From assembly GCA_044229235.1 (NCBI GenBank), contig JBGATH010000024.1, positions 7,224 through 71,223 on the forward strand: a stretch of DNA of 64,000 nucleotides, written 5' to 3'. The translations under genes were made by a program, and so were the position numbers. The DNA comes from UKL13-2 sp044229235. Its GTDB lineage: Bacteria > Pseudomonadota > Gammaproteobacteria > Burkholderiales > Usitatibacteraceae. Under the pieces are notes generated by a model. It was not told the origin of the DNA, made no database searches, and worked only from the letters and a program-made list of their open reading frames with translations. Shown in pieces: positions 15,547-24,208 of the stretch. Position 1 is the first letter of the stretch. Each line of letters begins with the position of its first letter.

Positions 15547-16986
15547 ATGCGTCGCGCCACAAAGATTGTTGCCACCCTCGGTCCTGCCACTTCCTCGCCT
15601 GAAGTCCTCGATCGCCTGATCGCGGCTGGCGTGGATGTCGTGCGCATGAATTTCTCGCACGGCACCGCCGAAGATCACCAGAACCGCGCGAAGCTGGTGC
15701 GTGAACTGGGCGCCAAGTACGGCAAGCCCATCGGCATTCTCGCCGACTTGCAAGGCCCCAAGATCCGTGTCGGCAAATTCGCCGAGAGCAAGATCATGCT
15801 CAAGCCCGGCGACAATTTCATCCTCGATGCGGACTGCCCGCTTGGGGACCAGGAACGAGTTGGCATCGACTACAAGGAATTGCCGCGCGACGTGAAAGCC
15901 GGAGACCTGCTGCTGCTGAACGACGGCTTGCTGGTGTTTGAGGTGTCCAGCGTCAAGAAGAACGAGATTCATTGCATCGTCCGGCAGGGCGGCGTGCTGT
16001 CCAACAACAAGGGCATCAACCGCAAAGGCGGCGGCCTGACCGCGCCACCGCTGACCGCCAAGGATATGGAAGACATCAAGACGGCCGCGCTGCTCAATGC
16101 CGACTTCCTGGCGGTGTCGTTTCCCAAGAGCGGCGCCGATATGTACATGGCACGCGAACTGATGCGGGCAGCCGGCGGCCATGCCATGCTGATCGCCAAG
16201 ATCGAGCGCACCGAGGCCGTCACCAACGAGGCATTGGCGGACATCATGAAAGCCTGCGACGGCATCATGGTGGCGCGCGGCGACCTGGCCGTGGAAGTGG
16301 GTGACGCGGCGGTGCCGGCACTGCAGAAACGCATGATCCGCATGGCGCGCGAGATGAACAAGCTGACCATCACCGCGACGCAGATGATGGAGTCGATGGT
16401 GTCTTCGCCCATTCCCACCCGCGCCGAGGTGTCGGATGTGGCCAACGCTGTTCTGGATGGCACCGATGCGGTGATGCTGTCGGCCGAGTCTGCCTCGGGC
16501 CAGTACCCGGTGGAGACGGTGGAAGCGATGGCACGCATCTGCGTGGAAGCCGAGAAGAGCGCGGAGGTCAAGCTGGATCGCGAATTCCTGGATCGCGTGT
16601 TCACCCGCGTGGATCAATCCATCGCCATGGCCGCCCTGTTCACCGCGCATCACCTCAACGTGAAGTGCATTGCCTCGCTGACGCAATCCGGGTCGACTGC
16701 CTTGTGGATGTCGCGCCTCAATTCCGGCGTGCCGATCTATGCGCTGACCCCGGAAATTGCCACGCTGACCAAGGTCTCGCTGATGCGTGACGTCCGGCCT
16801 TTCACGCTGGCCTACGAAGGCCACGATCGCGAAAAGTTGATGATCGCGGCGGAGCAGGTGCTGCTCGAAAACGGCGTGGCCAAGGTCGGCGACATTGTGG
16901 TGATCACCATGGGCGAGCCGATCGGCCAGTCGGGCGGCACCAATACCATGAAGATCGTGCAGCTCGGCGAACACCGCCGGGCCTAG
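15547..16986 (+). CDS. pyk: Pyruvate kinase
   Basis: A 479-residue enzyme converting phosphoenolpyruvate and ADP to pyruvate and ATP. Typical segments are TKIVATLGPATSSPE at the N-terminus, VVRMNFSHG, LADLQGPKIRVG, the metal/phosphate site LIAKIERTEAV with DGIMVARGDLAVEV, and TATQMMESM followed by ANAVLDGTDAVMLSAESA. The C-terminal allosteric domain (about 350-479) is complete. It ends 17 bp from a convergent small secreted-protein gene. Confidence 0.97.
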   Translation: MRRATKIVATLGPATSSPEVLDRLIAAGVDVVRMNFSHGTAEDHQNRAKLVRELGAKYGKPIGILADLQGPKIRVGKFAESKIMLKPGDNFILDADCPLGDQERVGIDYKELPRDVKAGDLLLLNDGLLVFEVSSVKKNEIHCIVRQGGVLSNNKGINRKGGGLTAPPLTAKDMEDIKTAALLNADFLAVSFPKSGADMYMARELMRAAGGHAMLIAKIERTEAVTNEALADIMKACDGIMVARGDLAVEVGDAAVPALQKRMIRMAREMNKLTITATQMMESMVSSPIPTRAEVSDVANAVLDGTDAVMLSAESASGQYPVETVEAMARICVEAEKSAEVKLDREFLDRVFTRVDQSIAMAALFTAHHLNVKCIASLTQSGSTALWMSRLNSGVPIYALTPEIATLTKVSLMRDVRPFTLAYEGHDREKLMIAAEQVLLENGVAKVGDIVVITMGEPIGQSGGTNTMKIVQLGEHRRA

Positions 16987-17003
16987 CTGCTGCCCAGGTG
17001 CCG

Positions 17004-17450
17004 TCAGGCGGCGTCAATCGACAGGTTGTCCGGCACGACGACAGCGTCGCTGCAGCCACTGTTGACACCCATTGCCGTCCTGGCGCGCGATCGCACTTCG
17101 TCGATCGCCTTGTGCTTGATGGTGCCAACAGGATCGAGTGCGAATCCGACCCATGCGGGAATCTTGACGATGTGGTCGTTCACCAGCTTCACCGCCAAAC
17201 CCTGAGGCGTGCGCACGTAACCCACGATCTCCTTGATCGGCTTGACCTGGTTATTCAGCGCATCAACCTTGTTCACCAGCGACTCACTGCAACCGCTCGC
17301 GGTCGCGGCGGGTGCGTCGTTCGCCTGCAGCGGTTCCGCGGCAGCTGGCGCCGATTGCGTGCAAACAGGGAAGCAGTCATCCGCTGTTTCAGCGAACGCT
17401 GCGGTGACGCTCATGGTCAGCATGGCGGCAAGCATCAGTCTGGATTTCAT
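17004..17450 (-). CDS. Small secreted protein of unknown function
   Basis: A 148-residue protein with a signal peptide ending AAFAE (cleavage near residue 20). Four cysteines lie in the mature part (DCFPVCTQ, ASGCSES and NSGCSDA), so disulfides are plausible. I recognise no domain. It is divergent from an XRE-like regulator across a 114-bp gap that contains an inverted repeat, so regulation by that neighbour is possible. Confidence 0.65.
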   Translation of the reverse strand: MKSRLMLAAMLTMSVTAAFAETADDCFPVCTQSAPAAAEPLQANDAPAATASGCSESLVNKVDALNNQVKPIKEIVGYVRTPQGLAVKLVNDHIVKIPAWVGFALDPVGTIKHKAIDEVRSRARTAMGVNSGCSDAVVVPDNLSIDAA

Positions 17451-17508
17451 GGCGGACTCCCGTTCGGGTGGTTGGTGAAAAGGATTGTGGTCGCGGCTTC
17501 AAGCGCGC

Positions 17509-17534
17509 ACAATACTTTTGTGGTTTAGTATTGT
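17509..17534. promoter_or_regulatory. Candidate operator between divergent genes
   Basis: ACAATAC (17509-17515) and GTATTGT (17528-17534) form a perfect 7-bp inverted repeat with a 12-bp spacer, in the shared upstream region of the secreted-protein gene and the XRE-like regulator. A third ATACC follows at 17541. No binding data can be claimed. Confidence 0.45.
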
Positions 17535-17564
17535 CATTCAATACCACCCGCATCGAGCGCCACC

Positions 17565-18323
17565 ATGCCAGCCAAAGCCAACACCAGCACCCTGCTCGCC
17601 GCACTGAAGACCGCGCTCAAATCGCGCGGCATGTCCTATCGCATGCTGGCGGCAAGCCTCAAATTGTCCGAAGCCAGCGTGAAGCGGCTGTTCGCGGAAG
17701 AAACCTTTACGCTGCGCCGGGTCGAGGAAATCTGTGAAGTCCTCGAGATCGATTTTTTCGAATTGGCGCGGCAGGCGCGCGGCGCCTCAACCGACACCAA
17801 TGAGATGAGCAGCACCCAGGAACAGGCCCTGGCAAAGGACCCACGCCTGCTGGGACTGTTCTACCTGGTATTCAATGACTGGGATATGGAGGCCATTCTG
17901 GAAACGTACGTGCTCACCAAGGCGGAATGCCTGTCCCTGCTGTTGAAGCTGGACAAACTGCGCCTGATCGAGCTAGGCCCCAACAACACCGTCCGCCTGA
18001 AGGTTCCCAAGACGCTGCGATTGCAGCGCGACGGACCCATACGCCGTTCGTACGGCAAGTCAGTCGTGGCCGATTTCATTCAGGCCGATTTCCTCGCCAT
18101 GGGTGCGTACTTTCGTTTCGAGTTCCGCGACCTGTCAAAAGCGTCGGTGTCACACCTGGAACGCAAACTCGAGCGCATCGCGCACGAGTTTCATGAACTC
18201 GCGGAGCTCGACAGCTATCTGCCCGCAGATCAGCGCCAGACCGTCGGCATGGCGCTCGGTGTCAGGCCCTGGACCATGTCCTGGGTGACAGGCCTGAAGC
18301 AACGCAGCATTCGTTCCGCCTAG
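17565..18323 (+). CDS. XRE-like helix-turn-helix regulator
   Basis: A 252-residue protein with an N-terminal helix-turn-helix (about residues 18-65: MSYRMLAASLKLSEASVKRLF, then a wing-like FTLRRVEEICEVL). The remaining 180 or so residues include a winged-helix-like central region (LTKAECLSLLLKLDKLRLIEL) and a helical tail of unknown type. It is probably a transcription factor. The DNA target is unknown, but the inverted repeat in the divergent promoter region is a natural candidate. No membrane segment is visible. Confidence 0.82.
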   Translation: MPAKANTSTLLAALKTALKSRGMSYRMLAASLKLSEASVKRLFAEETFTLRRVEEICEVLEIDFFELARQARGASTDTNEMSSTQEQALAKDPRLLGLFYLVFNDWDMEAILETYVLTKAECLSLLLKLDKLRLIELGPNNTVRLKVPKTLRLQRDGPIRRSYGKSVVADFIQADFLAMGAYFRFEFRDLSKASVSHLERKLERIAHEFHELAELDSYLPADQRQTVGMALGVRPWTMSWVTGLKQRSIRSA

Positions 18324-18733
18324 ATCAGTTTCGCCAGTAGTGCCAGCAACCAGGGCGCAGCGGCCAGCACCAGCGCTACGAGCAGGGCACCCGCCCCAAC
18401 CGGATGCGGAGACGGACCAAACTGCACGGCGGACGGGCGCGACGGCAGGAAAACCAGCAACGCCAGAATGACCAACACCAACGGTACAAAAAACAGGCAA
18501 ACGACGAAGATGCCGGCCGTTGACAGCGGCGCCCAGCCGAGGTCCCGGCCGCGTCGGACGGCGCAGGCGGCGGCGACGGCAAGACAGGCCAGCGCCATTG
18601 CCAGCGGCAACAGCCAGGTGTAGCCGCTGCCGATTCGAAACGTCGAGTTGAATGAGACAACTAGCATCGCCAGCGCATTGATGGTGGCCGGCACGCCCAG
18701 AAATGCAAAATGCGCACGACCGATGCGCCTCAA
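18320..18733 (-). CDS. Small multi-pass membrane protein
   Basis: The frame is open much further upstream, but the upstream part overlaps the neighbouring secreted-protein gene and has no membrane character. TTG at 18733 is preceded at 7 bases by GGGAG, and the protein then starts LRRIGRAHFAFLG. The resulting 137-residue product has about four hydrophobic segments. No family is recognised. It ends 3 bases past the convergent XRE-like gene stop, so the two overlap slightly. The start is uncertain. Confidence 0.55.
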   Translation of the reverse strand: MRRIGRAHFAFLGVPATINALAMLVVSFNSTFRIGSGYTWLLPLAMALACLAVAAACAVRRGRDLGWAPLSTAGIFVVCLFFVPLVLVILALLVFLPSRPSAVQFGPSPHPVGAGALLVALVLAAAPWLLALLAKLI

Positions 18734-18761
18734 GACAGCGCTCCCACTTTGCGACCCGGGT

Positions 18762-19280
18762 TCATTGCGTGGCCGCCATCTTTGCCAACTCGCTCCAGGT
18801 CTGGCAATCATCGACGCCACGCCGGCGATTGTCGCGCACCCTGCCCTTAAAATCCGGTGGCTTCCTCTCGCTGCGCGCAATTTCGGACGCAATGGCCCGC
18901 TCAGTCTGTTCCACCTGCTGCAGAAAACCATCTATCGCGGCCCCGCATCGCCGTTGCTTCTCAACCTGGCACGATGCGGTGTCGGAAAACTTGCAACGGT
19001 CGCGGCCGCCATTGAGTTCGTAGTATGTCTGGCACTCGGAGACGCCTTCGCGCCGATTCTGGCTGATGCGCGCCCGCGCCTCCTTTTCGAGGCGTGGCAG
19101 ATCAGCCGCCGCAACCTGTCCCGCCAGCCGTTCCGTCCATGCATCGATATCGCGCCGGCATGCCTTTTCCCGGATAGCGCGGCACTCCGCGCCCGCATCG
19201 GTCCTGCAATCGGCTGGCGCGGAGGCCAGCAGGTAGTCCGGCGGCAGGATGATGGCCATTGAAAGTAGGATCTGCAACAT
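18762..19280 (-). CDS. Exported cysteine-rich protein of unknown function
   Basis: A 172-residue product if ATG at 19280 is used, which has GGAG 8 bases upstream; the longer frame would read back into the preceding gene. The N-terminus is a weak signal peptide (MLQILLSMAIILPPDYLLASAPAD). The mature part is charged and helical with repeated cysteines spaced as CRAIREKACRRD, SECQTYYELNG, CKFSDTASC and DDCQTWSEL. The near-repeat of (S/D)(E/D)CQT(Y/W) suggests an internal duplication. I recognise no family; a periplasmic disulfide-containing protein is likely. Confidence 0.6.
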   Translation of the reverse strand: MLQILLSMAIILPPDYLLASAPADCRTDAGAECRAIREKACRRDIDAWTERLAGQVAAADLPRLEKEARARISQNRREGVSECQTYYELNGGRDRCKFSDTASCQVEKQRRCGAAIDGFLQQVEQTERAIASEIARSERKPPDFKGRVRDNRRRGVDDCQTWSELAKMAATQ

Positions 19281-19294
19281 GGCAATCTCCGCTG

Positions 19295-20608
19295 CTAACG
19301 TGGGCGATGCGTGAACCACGCAAAGAATGCCGCGCCATCGGCACGCCGGTCAAGAAACATGCCCTCCCCCGAACGCGAATCGCCGCCCCACCAATGCCCA
19401 TTGACCCAGCTCTTGTCGGCGGCGGCGATGCCCTGCTGCAGGCAACGATCGGTGGCCTCGTTGACAAAAAAGCGGCTGATTTCATAGGCGCCTGATCCGA
19501 AGTCAGCACTGCCCGGGCCGGTCGAGTCCCAGCTGAACTGGGCACGATTGCACGAAACGAATTCGATGCGGACACTGCCCCAGCGCTTTACCGCCAGATC
19601 GCTGAAGCGAAGATCCGGGCCGAACGCGCTGCCGGTCGCGCTGAACACATCGGGAACCGACAGAACGTTTCCGGCGAAACTGCTGTTTCCCACCACCCAG
19701 TACTGCGTGCCAATCTGCGAACGGTCCGGGGTCCGCGTATTTGAATTCGGCAACACCGCGATGAACGTCGGCCCGCTCAAACCCCCGGAGCCTGCGGCCA
19801 CCAGCGTGCCCAGGTTGGTGCCGGTGAGGGGGTCAAGCCGCGCCACACCGCCGTCGTGCACCACCAGCAGCTTGCCGTCTGGCGCATACGCAACCATGGT
19901 GGAGCCGCTCAGCCCGCGTGCAAATTCGCTCAGGTTGCCGTCGGCAATTCGCAGGCGCATCAGTTGCCCCGTGCCCTCAACAGCAAGCAAGAAGGATTGG
20001 CCGTCCTTGTCCAACAACAGGCCGCGGGGACGAAAAATTCCACCTGCCCGCGGCGCGACCACCACGCTGGTCTGACCCGTGCGGGGGTCAAGACGAATCA
20101 CGTTGTGCGAGTTGTAGCCGGGCACGTAAAGATTGCCGTCGGGCCCGAACATGGTACCGATCTCGGGGCCGCTGATACCGGAGGCGCCAGCGGCGAACGC
20201 CGCACCAATCAATACGCCGCTGCTGTCGTATTTCTTTACGTCGTTGCTGTCGTAACCGGCGACATAAACACTTCCGTCGGCGGCAAAATCAATGCCAAGC
20301 GGTCCCATCGCTGGCGTACTGGCGAACAGGCCAACGTATTCGAGCGTATCCGGACGATATTTGTGAATTGCGCGTGCCGATTCGGCGACGACATACAGCA
20401 ATCCGTCCGGTCCCACACGCATGGCCTGGGCGCCATTGAGCCGCGTACGCGTGTCGAGATTTCGCAGAAAAGCGCCGGTGCAGGCATCGTAGATGTGCAC
20501 GGTGCTGAAATAGCCGCTGACAAACAAGCGTGAAGGGCAGGCCGACTCCTGCGCCGAGGCGGTACCGGCAAACAGGGCGAGCAGTAACAGCAGGCAGCGT
20601 TGATACAC
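19295..20608 (-). CDS. Secreted beta-propeller protein with C-terminal W-W domain
   Basis: A 437-residue protein with a signal peptide (LLLLLALFAGTASAQ). Residues about 28-300 form repeated propeller blades of the NHL/SMP-30 type (GPDGLLYVVAES, AADGSVYVAGYDSNDV, GPDGNLYVPGYNSHNV, APDGKLLVVHDGG). The C-terminal tail contains NGHWWGGDSRSGEGMFLDRR, related to the duplicated module of the secreted protein at 2154-3782. A surface or periplasmic binding role is inferred. It is divergently transcribed from a membrane-bound regulator (133 bp apart). Confidence 0.75.
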   Translation of the reverse strand: MYQRCLLLLLALFAGTASAQESACPSRLFVSGYFSTVHIYDACTGAFLRNLDTRTRLNGAQAMRVGPDGLLYVVAESARAIHKYRPDTLEYVGLFASTPAMGPLGIDFAADGSVYVAGYDSNDVKKYDSSGVLIGAAFAAGASGISGPEIGTMFGPDGNLYVPGYNSHNVIRLDPRTGQTSVVVAPRAGGIFRPRGLLLDKDGQSFLLAVEGTGQLMRLRIADGNLSEFARGLSGSTMVAYAPDGKLLVVHDGGVARLDPLTGTNLGTLVAAGSGGLSGPTFIAVLPNSNTRTPDRSQIGTQYWVVGNSSFAGNVLSVPDVFSATGSAFGPDLRFSDLAVKRWGSVRIEFVSCNRAQFSWDSTGPGSADFGSGAYEISRFFVNEATDRCLQQGIAAADKSWVNGHWWGGDSRSGEGMFLDRRADGAAFFAWFTHRPR

Positions 20609-20741
20609 GGACGATCTCCGGGATGTGAAAGTCGATAATGCTCGGCCCCGTGAGGCGACGTTGCGCGGTCATTCCCCTCCGTTTTTTCTCCAATTTGTTG
20701 CACCTGAGCCGATAGCGGGTGCGCGAACGTAGAATCTGCGC

Positions 20742-22922
20742 ATGACAGCAACCCCCAGGCCCGCATGGCGCAGTGAGCACCCGCTTTGCATAGGTGCATT
20801 TACCGCTGACCCCGCAACCAATGAACTCAGCGGTCTGCGCGGCGTGCAACGCCTGCGACCGATCCTCATGGACTTGTTGCTGCGGCTGGTTTTCGAAAAG
20901 GGCAAGGTGGTGTCGCGCGAGACGCTCATCAATGAGGTCTGGCCGCGACGCATGGTCAACGACGAAGTGCTGTCGCGGGCCATCGGCGAGCTGCGGACGG
21001 CGCTTGCCGACGATACCCGCGAGCCACGCTACATCGAAACTTTGCCGAAAATCGGTTACCGCCTGATCGCTGACGTCGTTGGCGTGAAGCCTGCGGCGCA
21101 CGCTGTCGACGCTGGCGCCACCCGTCCGGCGCCGCCAGTCCCGCCTCAGCCGAGCATTCCGCCTGGGCCTGCTTCACCACCGGCGCCCACAGCAGGCCGC
21201 AGGTGGAGGATGGCTGGTGCGTTTGCTACGGCTGTGGCTGCCATCGCCGGCGTCGTCGTGCTCGTCCGGCAGGGTCCAATGCCGGCGGCGGCTGGCGCGG
21301 TCTTTCTCGAACGGCAAATCGCGGCGGCTGTGCCATTCACCGCTGATCCGGACCTGGAATTTCATGCGCGCTTTTCCGCCGATGAAAGGCGCATCGTGTT
21401 CGTCAAGCGCAGCGAGTTGCAAAGCCAGTTGATCGTCCAGGAGGTCGCATCGCGCAAACGGGTCGTTGTCACCAGCAGCGCGGCGACTCTCGCGTCGCCG
21501 GTATTTTTCCCGGATGGCAAGCGCATCGCTTACTTTCGGCGCGACGCTGATGGTGTGGATTGCGGCATCTTCTCGCGCGCGCTTGCCGAATCCCGGGACA
21601 CGCGGCTGGTCGAGTGCTCTGCCTCGCTGCGCGCCCTGTTCGATTTGTCCGCTGACGGCAACTTCCTGGCATTCGCCGCGTCACCGCGGCCGCAAATGCC
21701 CTCGGCGATTCAGGTTCTGGACCTGCGATCGGGCGCAATCACCGCCCTGATCGCTCCGCAGCCCGGGGAAGGCGAGGACAGCGCACCGCGCTTCAGCCCG
21801 GATGGGCGGCGCGTGGCATTCTTCCGCGGCACCCAATCACACAGCAGTGCGTGGCTGGCGAATGTCACCCCGCCGTTCGCACCGCAACGTGCCAGCAAAG
21901 TCGACGGCCTGGTCTACGGCCTTGCCTGGCTGGGTAGCAGCGGGCCGCTGATTGTCTCGGCAGACTGGGCCGGATTTCGCGCCCTGAACTTGCTTGATCT
22001 CGCCACCGGCAGGGCCACGCTGCTCGGCGCACGCGGCGCGCGCCATCCGGATGCCGGCCGCCATGGCGCCATCAGTTTCGAAATGGCGACATTTCGTGCA
22101 GACCTCTGGCTGACCTCCACCGCCGACCCGGGTCGCGACGCTCGGCCGCAGTGGGCGTCGACGCGTTACTCCAACCAGGCGGAGTTTTCGCCGGACGGGA
22201 ATCAGGTTGTGTTTGCATCCAATCGCGACGGCCTGGAGGGCTTGTACGTGGGCACGAGGAATGGTGACGCCCGCAGGCTGCCGCTGCCGGCCGGCTTTCG
22301 CTATATCCGCCCGCACTGGTCGCGGGATGGACGCGCCATCTACGCCACGCGCATTGCCCTGGACGGTCCGCTACCGACCAACCAGCAGGCCATCAGGCTG
22401 ACGCTGGCGGATGGACGGGTTGACGTCCTGCTTCACTTGGGCGGCAGCGTCAACGACATCCAGGAGATCGGCGGCGGCGACCTGCTCGTGAGCGAGCTGG
22501 TAAACCATGCCGCGCGGCTCAATCGCGTGAGCCGGGGCGGCGCTAGCATCCGCTTGCCCTTGCCGCTGGTGTCCCAGTACGCAATTGCCGGCAATGCGCT
22601 CGTGTTCACGCAGCCACAGCTTTCCGGCGCGACGCGCTGCCGCCTCGACACCCTTCAGTGCGAGCCGGTCGCAATCGGCCTGGATGACAGCAATCGTTTT
22701 GACTGGGCGTTGGGCGGCGATGCCATCTGGTACCTGTCGCGCGGTGACGGCAAGCTGGTGCGCCATGATCTGGCGAGTCATGCCGAGCGGCGCTTCGCCT
22801 ACGCACCGACAGCGGTGGGCACCAATATCGCCGTCAGTCCCGACGGAAAGCTGCTACTGCTCGCGCGCGAGGCACCGCCCCTCATTGACCTGATGATTGC
22901 GCCTGCGCTCCGCGAAAACTAG
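20742..22922 (+). CDS. ToxR/CadC-like membrane regulator with beta-propeller sensor
   Basis: A 726-residue protein. Residues about 15-112 are an OmpR/PhoB-type winged helix (VVSRETLINEVWPRR then IGELRTALADD and YIETLPKIGYRLIADV), followed by a Pro/Ala-rich linker and one membrane segment (about 155-176). The rest, on the periplasmic side, contains repeated TolB/PD40-like beta-propeller motifs (FSADERRIVFVKR, FSPDGRRVAFFRG, FSPDGNQVVFASNRDG, WSRDGRAIYATR). The layout is a one-component membrane-bound transcription factor that senses an envelope signal (inference). It is divergent from the secreted propeller gene, its most likely target. It lacks a response-regulator receiver domain. Confidence 0.85.
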   Translation: MTATPRPAWRSEHPLCIGAFTADPATNELSGLRGVQRLRPILMDLLLRLVFEKGKVVSRETLINEVWPRRMVNDEVLSRAIGELRTALADDTREPRYIETLPKIGYRLIADVVGVKPAAHAVDAGATRPAPPVPPQPSIPPGPASPPAPTAGRRWRMAGAFATAVAAIAGVVVLVRQGPMPAAAGAVFLERQIAAAVPFTADPDLEFHARFSADERRIVFVKRSELQSQLIVQEVASRKRVVVTSSAATLASPVFFPDGKRIAYFRRDADGVDCGIFSRALAESRDTRLVECSASLRALFDLSADGNFLAFAASPRPQMPSAIQVLDLRSGAITALIAPQPGEGEDSAPRFSPDGRRVAFFRGTQSHSSAWLANVTPPFAPQRASKVDGLVYGLAWLGSSGPLIVSADWAGFRALNLLDLATGRATLLGARGARHPDAGRHGAISFEMATFRADLWLTSTADPGRDARPQWASTRYSNQAEFSPDGNQVVFASNRDGLEGLYVGTRNGDARRLPLPAGFRYIRPHWSRDGRAIYATRIALDGPLPTNQQAIRLTLADGRVDVLLHLGGSVNDIQEIGGGDLLVSELVNHAARLNRVSRGGASIRLPLPLVSQYAIAGNALVFTQPQLSGATRCRLDTLQCEPVAIGLDDSNRFDWALGGDAIWYLSRGDGKLVRHDLASHAERRFAYAPTAVGTNIAVSPDGKLLLLAREAPPLIDLMIAPALREN

Positions 22923-23143
22923 CGCGCGCGGCCAACCCGCAGCACGCGCGGCTCGCGGCATGAAAGGCAACGGCTGCCCGGACACGCCAGTGCTTGCGTT
23001 TGATCCATGGCAATGCTTTTTGCCTGGTTCGCCGCAACGCGTGCAACCCTTTGACCGGCGCCGCGCGGTAAAATCTTGCATCAGACCCACCCTCGCCCCG
23101 CGGCTCGCGGCCGCCTGCTTCCGCACATTCCCTGGAGATTGAA
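22923..23143. other. Intergenic leader of fba
   Basis: No gene is seen. It holds a GCGG-TAAAAT element (TAAAAT at 23069-23074) similar to the gap -10 region. TTGACC lies at 23051-23056 but only 12 bases upstream, too close for a standard -35. GGAG precedes the fba ATG. Confidence 0.45.
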
Positions 23144-24208
23144 ATGCCCCTCGTATCCATGCGTCAACTGCTCGATCACGCTGCTGAAAACAACTATGGA
23201 CTGCCCGCATTCAACGTCAACAACCTCGAGCAGGTCCAGGCCATCATGGAAGCGGCATCGGAAACCGATTCACCGGTAATCATGCAGGCCTCGGCCGGTG
23301 CGCGGAAGTATGCGGGCGAGACCTTTCTCAAATACCTCATCGAAGCGGCCGTGGACAGCTTCCCCAACGTGCCCATCGCCATGCACCAGGACCACGGCCA
23401 GAGCCCGGCGGTATGCCAGCAGGCCATGCGCCTGGGCTTTTCCAGCGTGATGATGGACGGCTCGCTGCAGGCCGACGGCAAGACCATCGCCAGTTATGAA
23501 TACAACGTCGATGTGACCCGGCGCGTAGTGGACATGGCACATTTCATCGGCGTTTCCGTGGAGGGCGAGCTGGGCTGCCTTGGTTCGCTCGAGACCATGC
23601 GCGGCGACAAGGAAGACGGCCACGGCACCGATTCCACCATGACGCGCGAACAATTGCTGACCGACCCGAACCAGGCGGCGGACTTCGTCAAGCTCACCGG
23701 CGTGGACGCGCTGGCGATCGCCATCGGCACCTCGCACGGCGCCTACAAATTCACCCGCAAGCCGACTGGTGACATCCTCGCCATCGATCGTATCAAGGCC
23801 ATCCATGCGCGCATCCCCAACACGCATCTGGTGATGCACGGTTCGTCGTCCGTCCCGCAGGATTTGTTGCAGATCATCCGCGACAACGGTGGCGACATGA
23901 AGGAAACCTATGGCGTGCCCGTAGAAGAAATCCAGGAAGGCATCAAGCACGGCGTGCGCAAGGTCAACATTGATACGGACATCCGCCTCGCCATGACCGC
24001 CGCAATCCGCAAGTACATGAACGAGAACAAGGGCGCGTTTGACCCGCGCGACTACCTCAAGCCTGCGCGCGCCGCCGCCAAGGCCATTTGCAAGCAGCGC
24101 TACGAACAGTTCAACTGCGTCGGGCAGGCATCGAAAATCAAGGCCATCAACCTGTCGAAAATGGCCGAGAAATATGCCAAGGGCGAATTGAAACAGGTTG
24201 TCAATTGA
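23144..24208 (+). CDS. fba: Class II fructose-bisphosphate aldolase
   Basis: A 354-residue zinc-dependent aldolase of glycolysis and gluconeogenesis. Family motifs include YGLPAFNVNNLEQ, the zinc/phosphate segments MHQDHGQSP and FSSVMMDGSL, GVSVEGELGCLGSLE, IAIGTSHGAYKF, HLVMHGSSSVPQ, and GVRKVNIDTDIRLAMTAAIR. The length fits the bacterial class II type. The stop overlaps the next gene's TTG start. Confidence 0.97.
   Translation: MPLVSMRQLLDHAAENNYGLPAFNVNNLEQVQAIMEAASETDSPVIMQASAGARKYAGETFLKYLIEAAVDSFPNVPIAMHQDHGQSPAVCQQAMRLGFSSVMMDGSLQADGKTIASYEYNVDVTRRVVDMAHFIGVSVEGELGCLGSLETMRGDKEDGHGTDSTMTREQLLTDPNQAADFVKLTGVDALAIAIGTSHGAYKFTRKPTGDILAIDRIKAIHARIPNTHLVMHGSSSVPQDLLQIIRDNGGDMKETYGVPVEEIQEGIKHGVRKVNIDTDIRLAMTAAIRKYMNENKGAFDPRDYLKPARAAAKAICKQRYEQFNCVGQASKIKAINLSKMAEKYAKGELKQVVN

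Noticed and set aside
15541..16974. Minus-strand frame of 477 codons
   Set aside because: It mirrors pyk almost exactly, and pyk is unmistakable.
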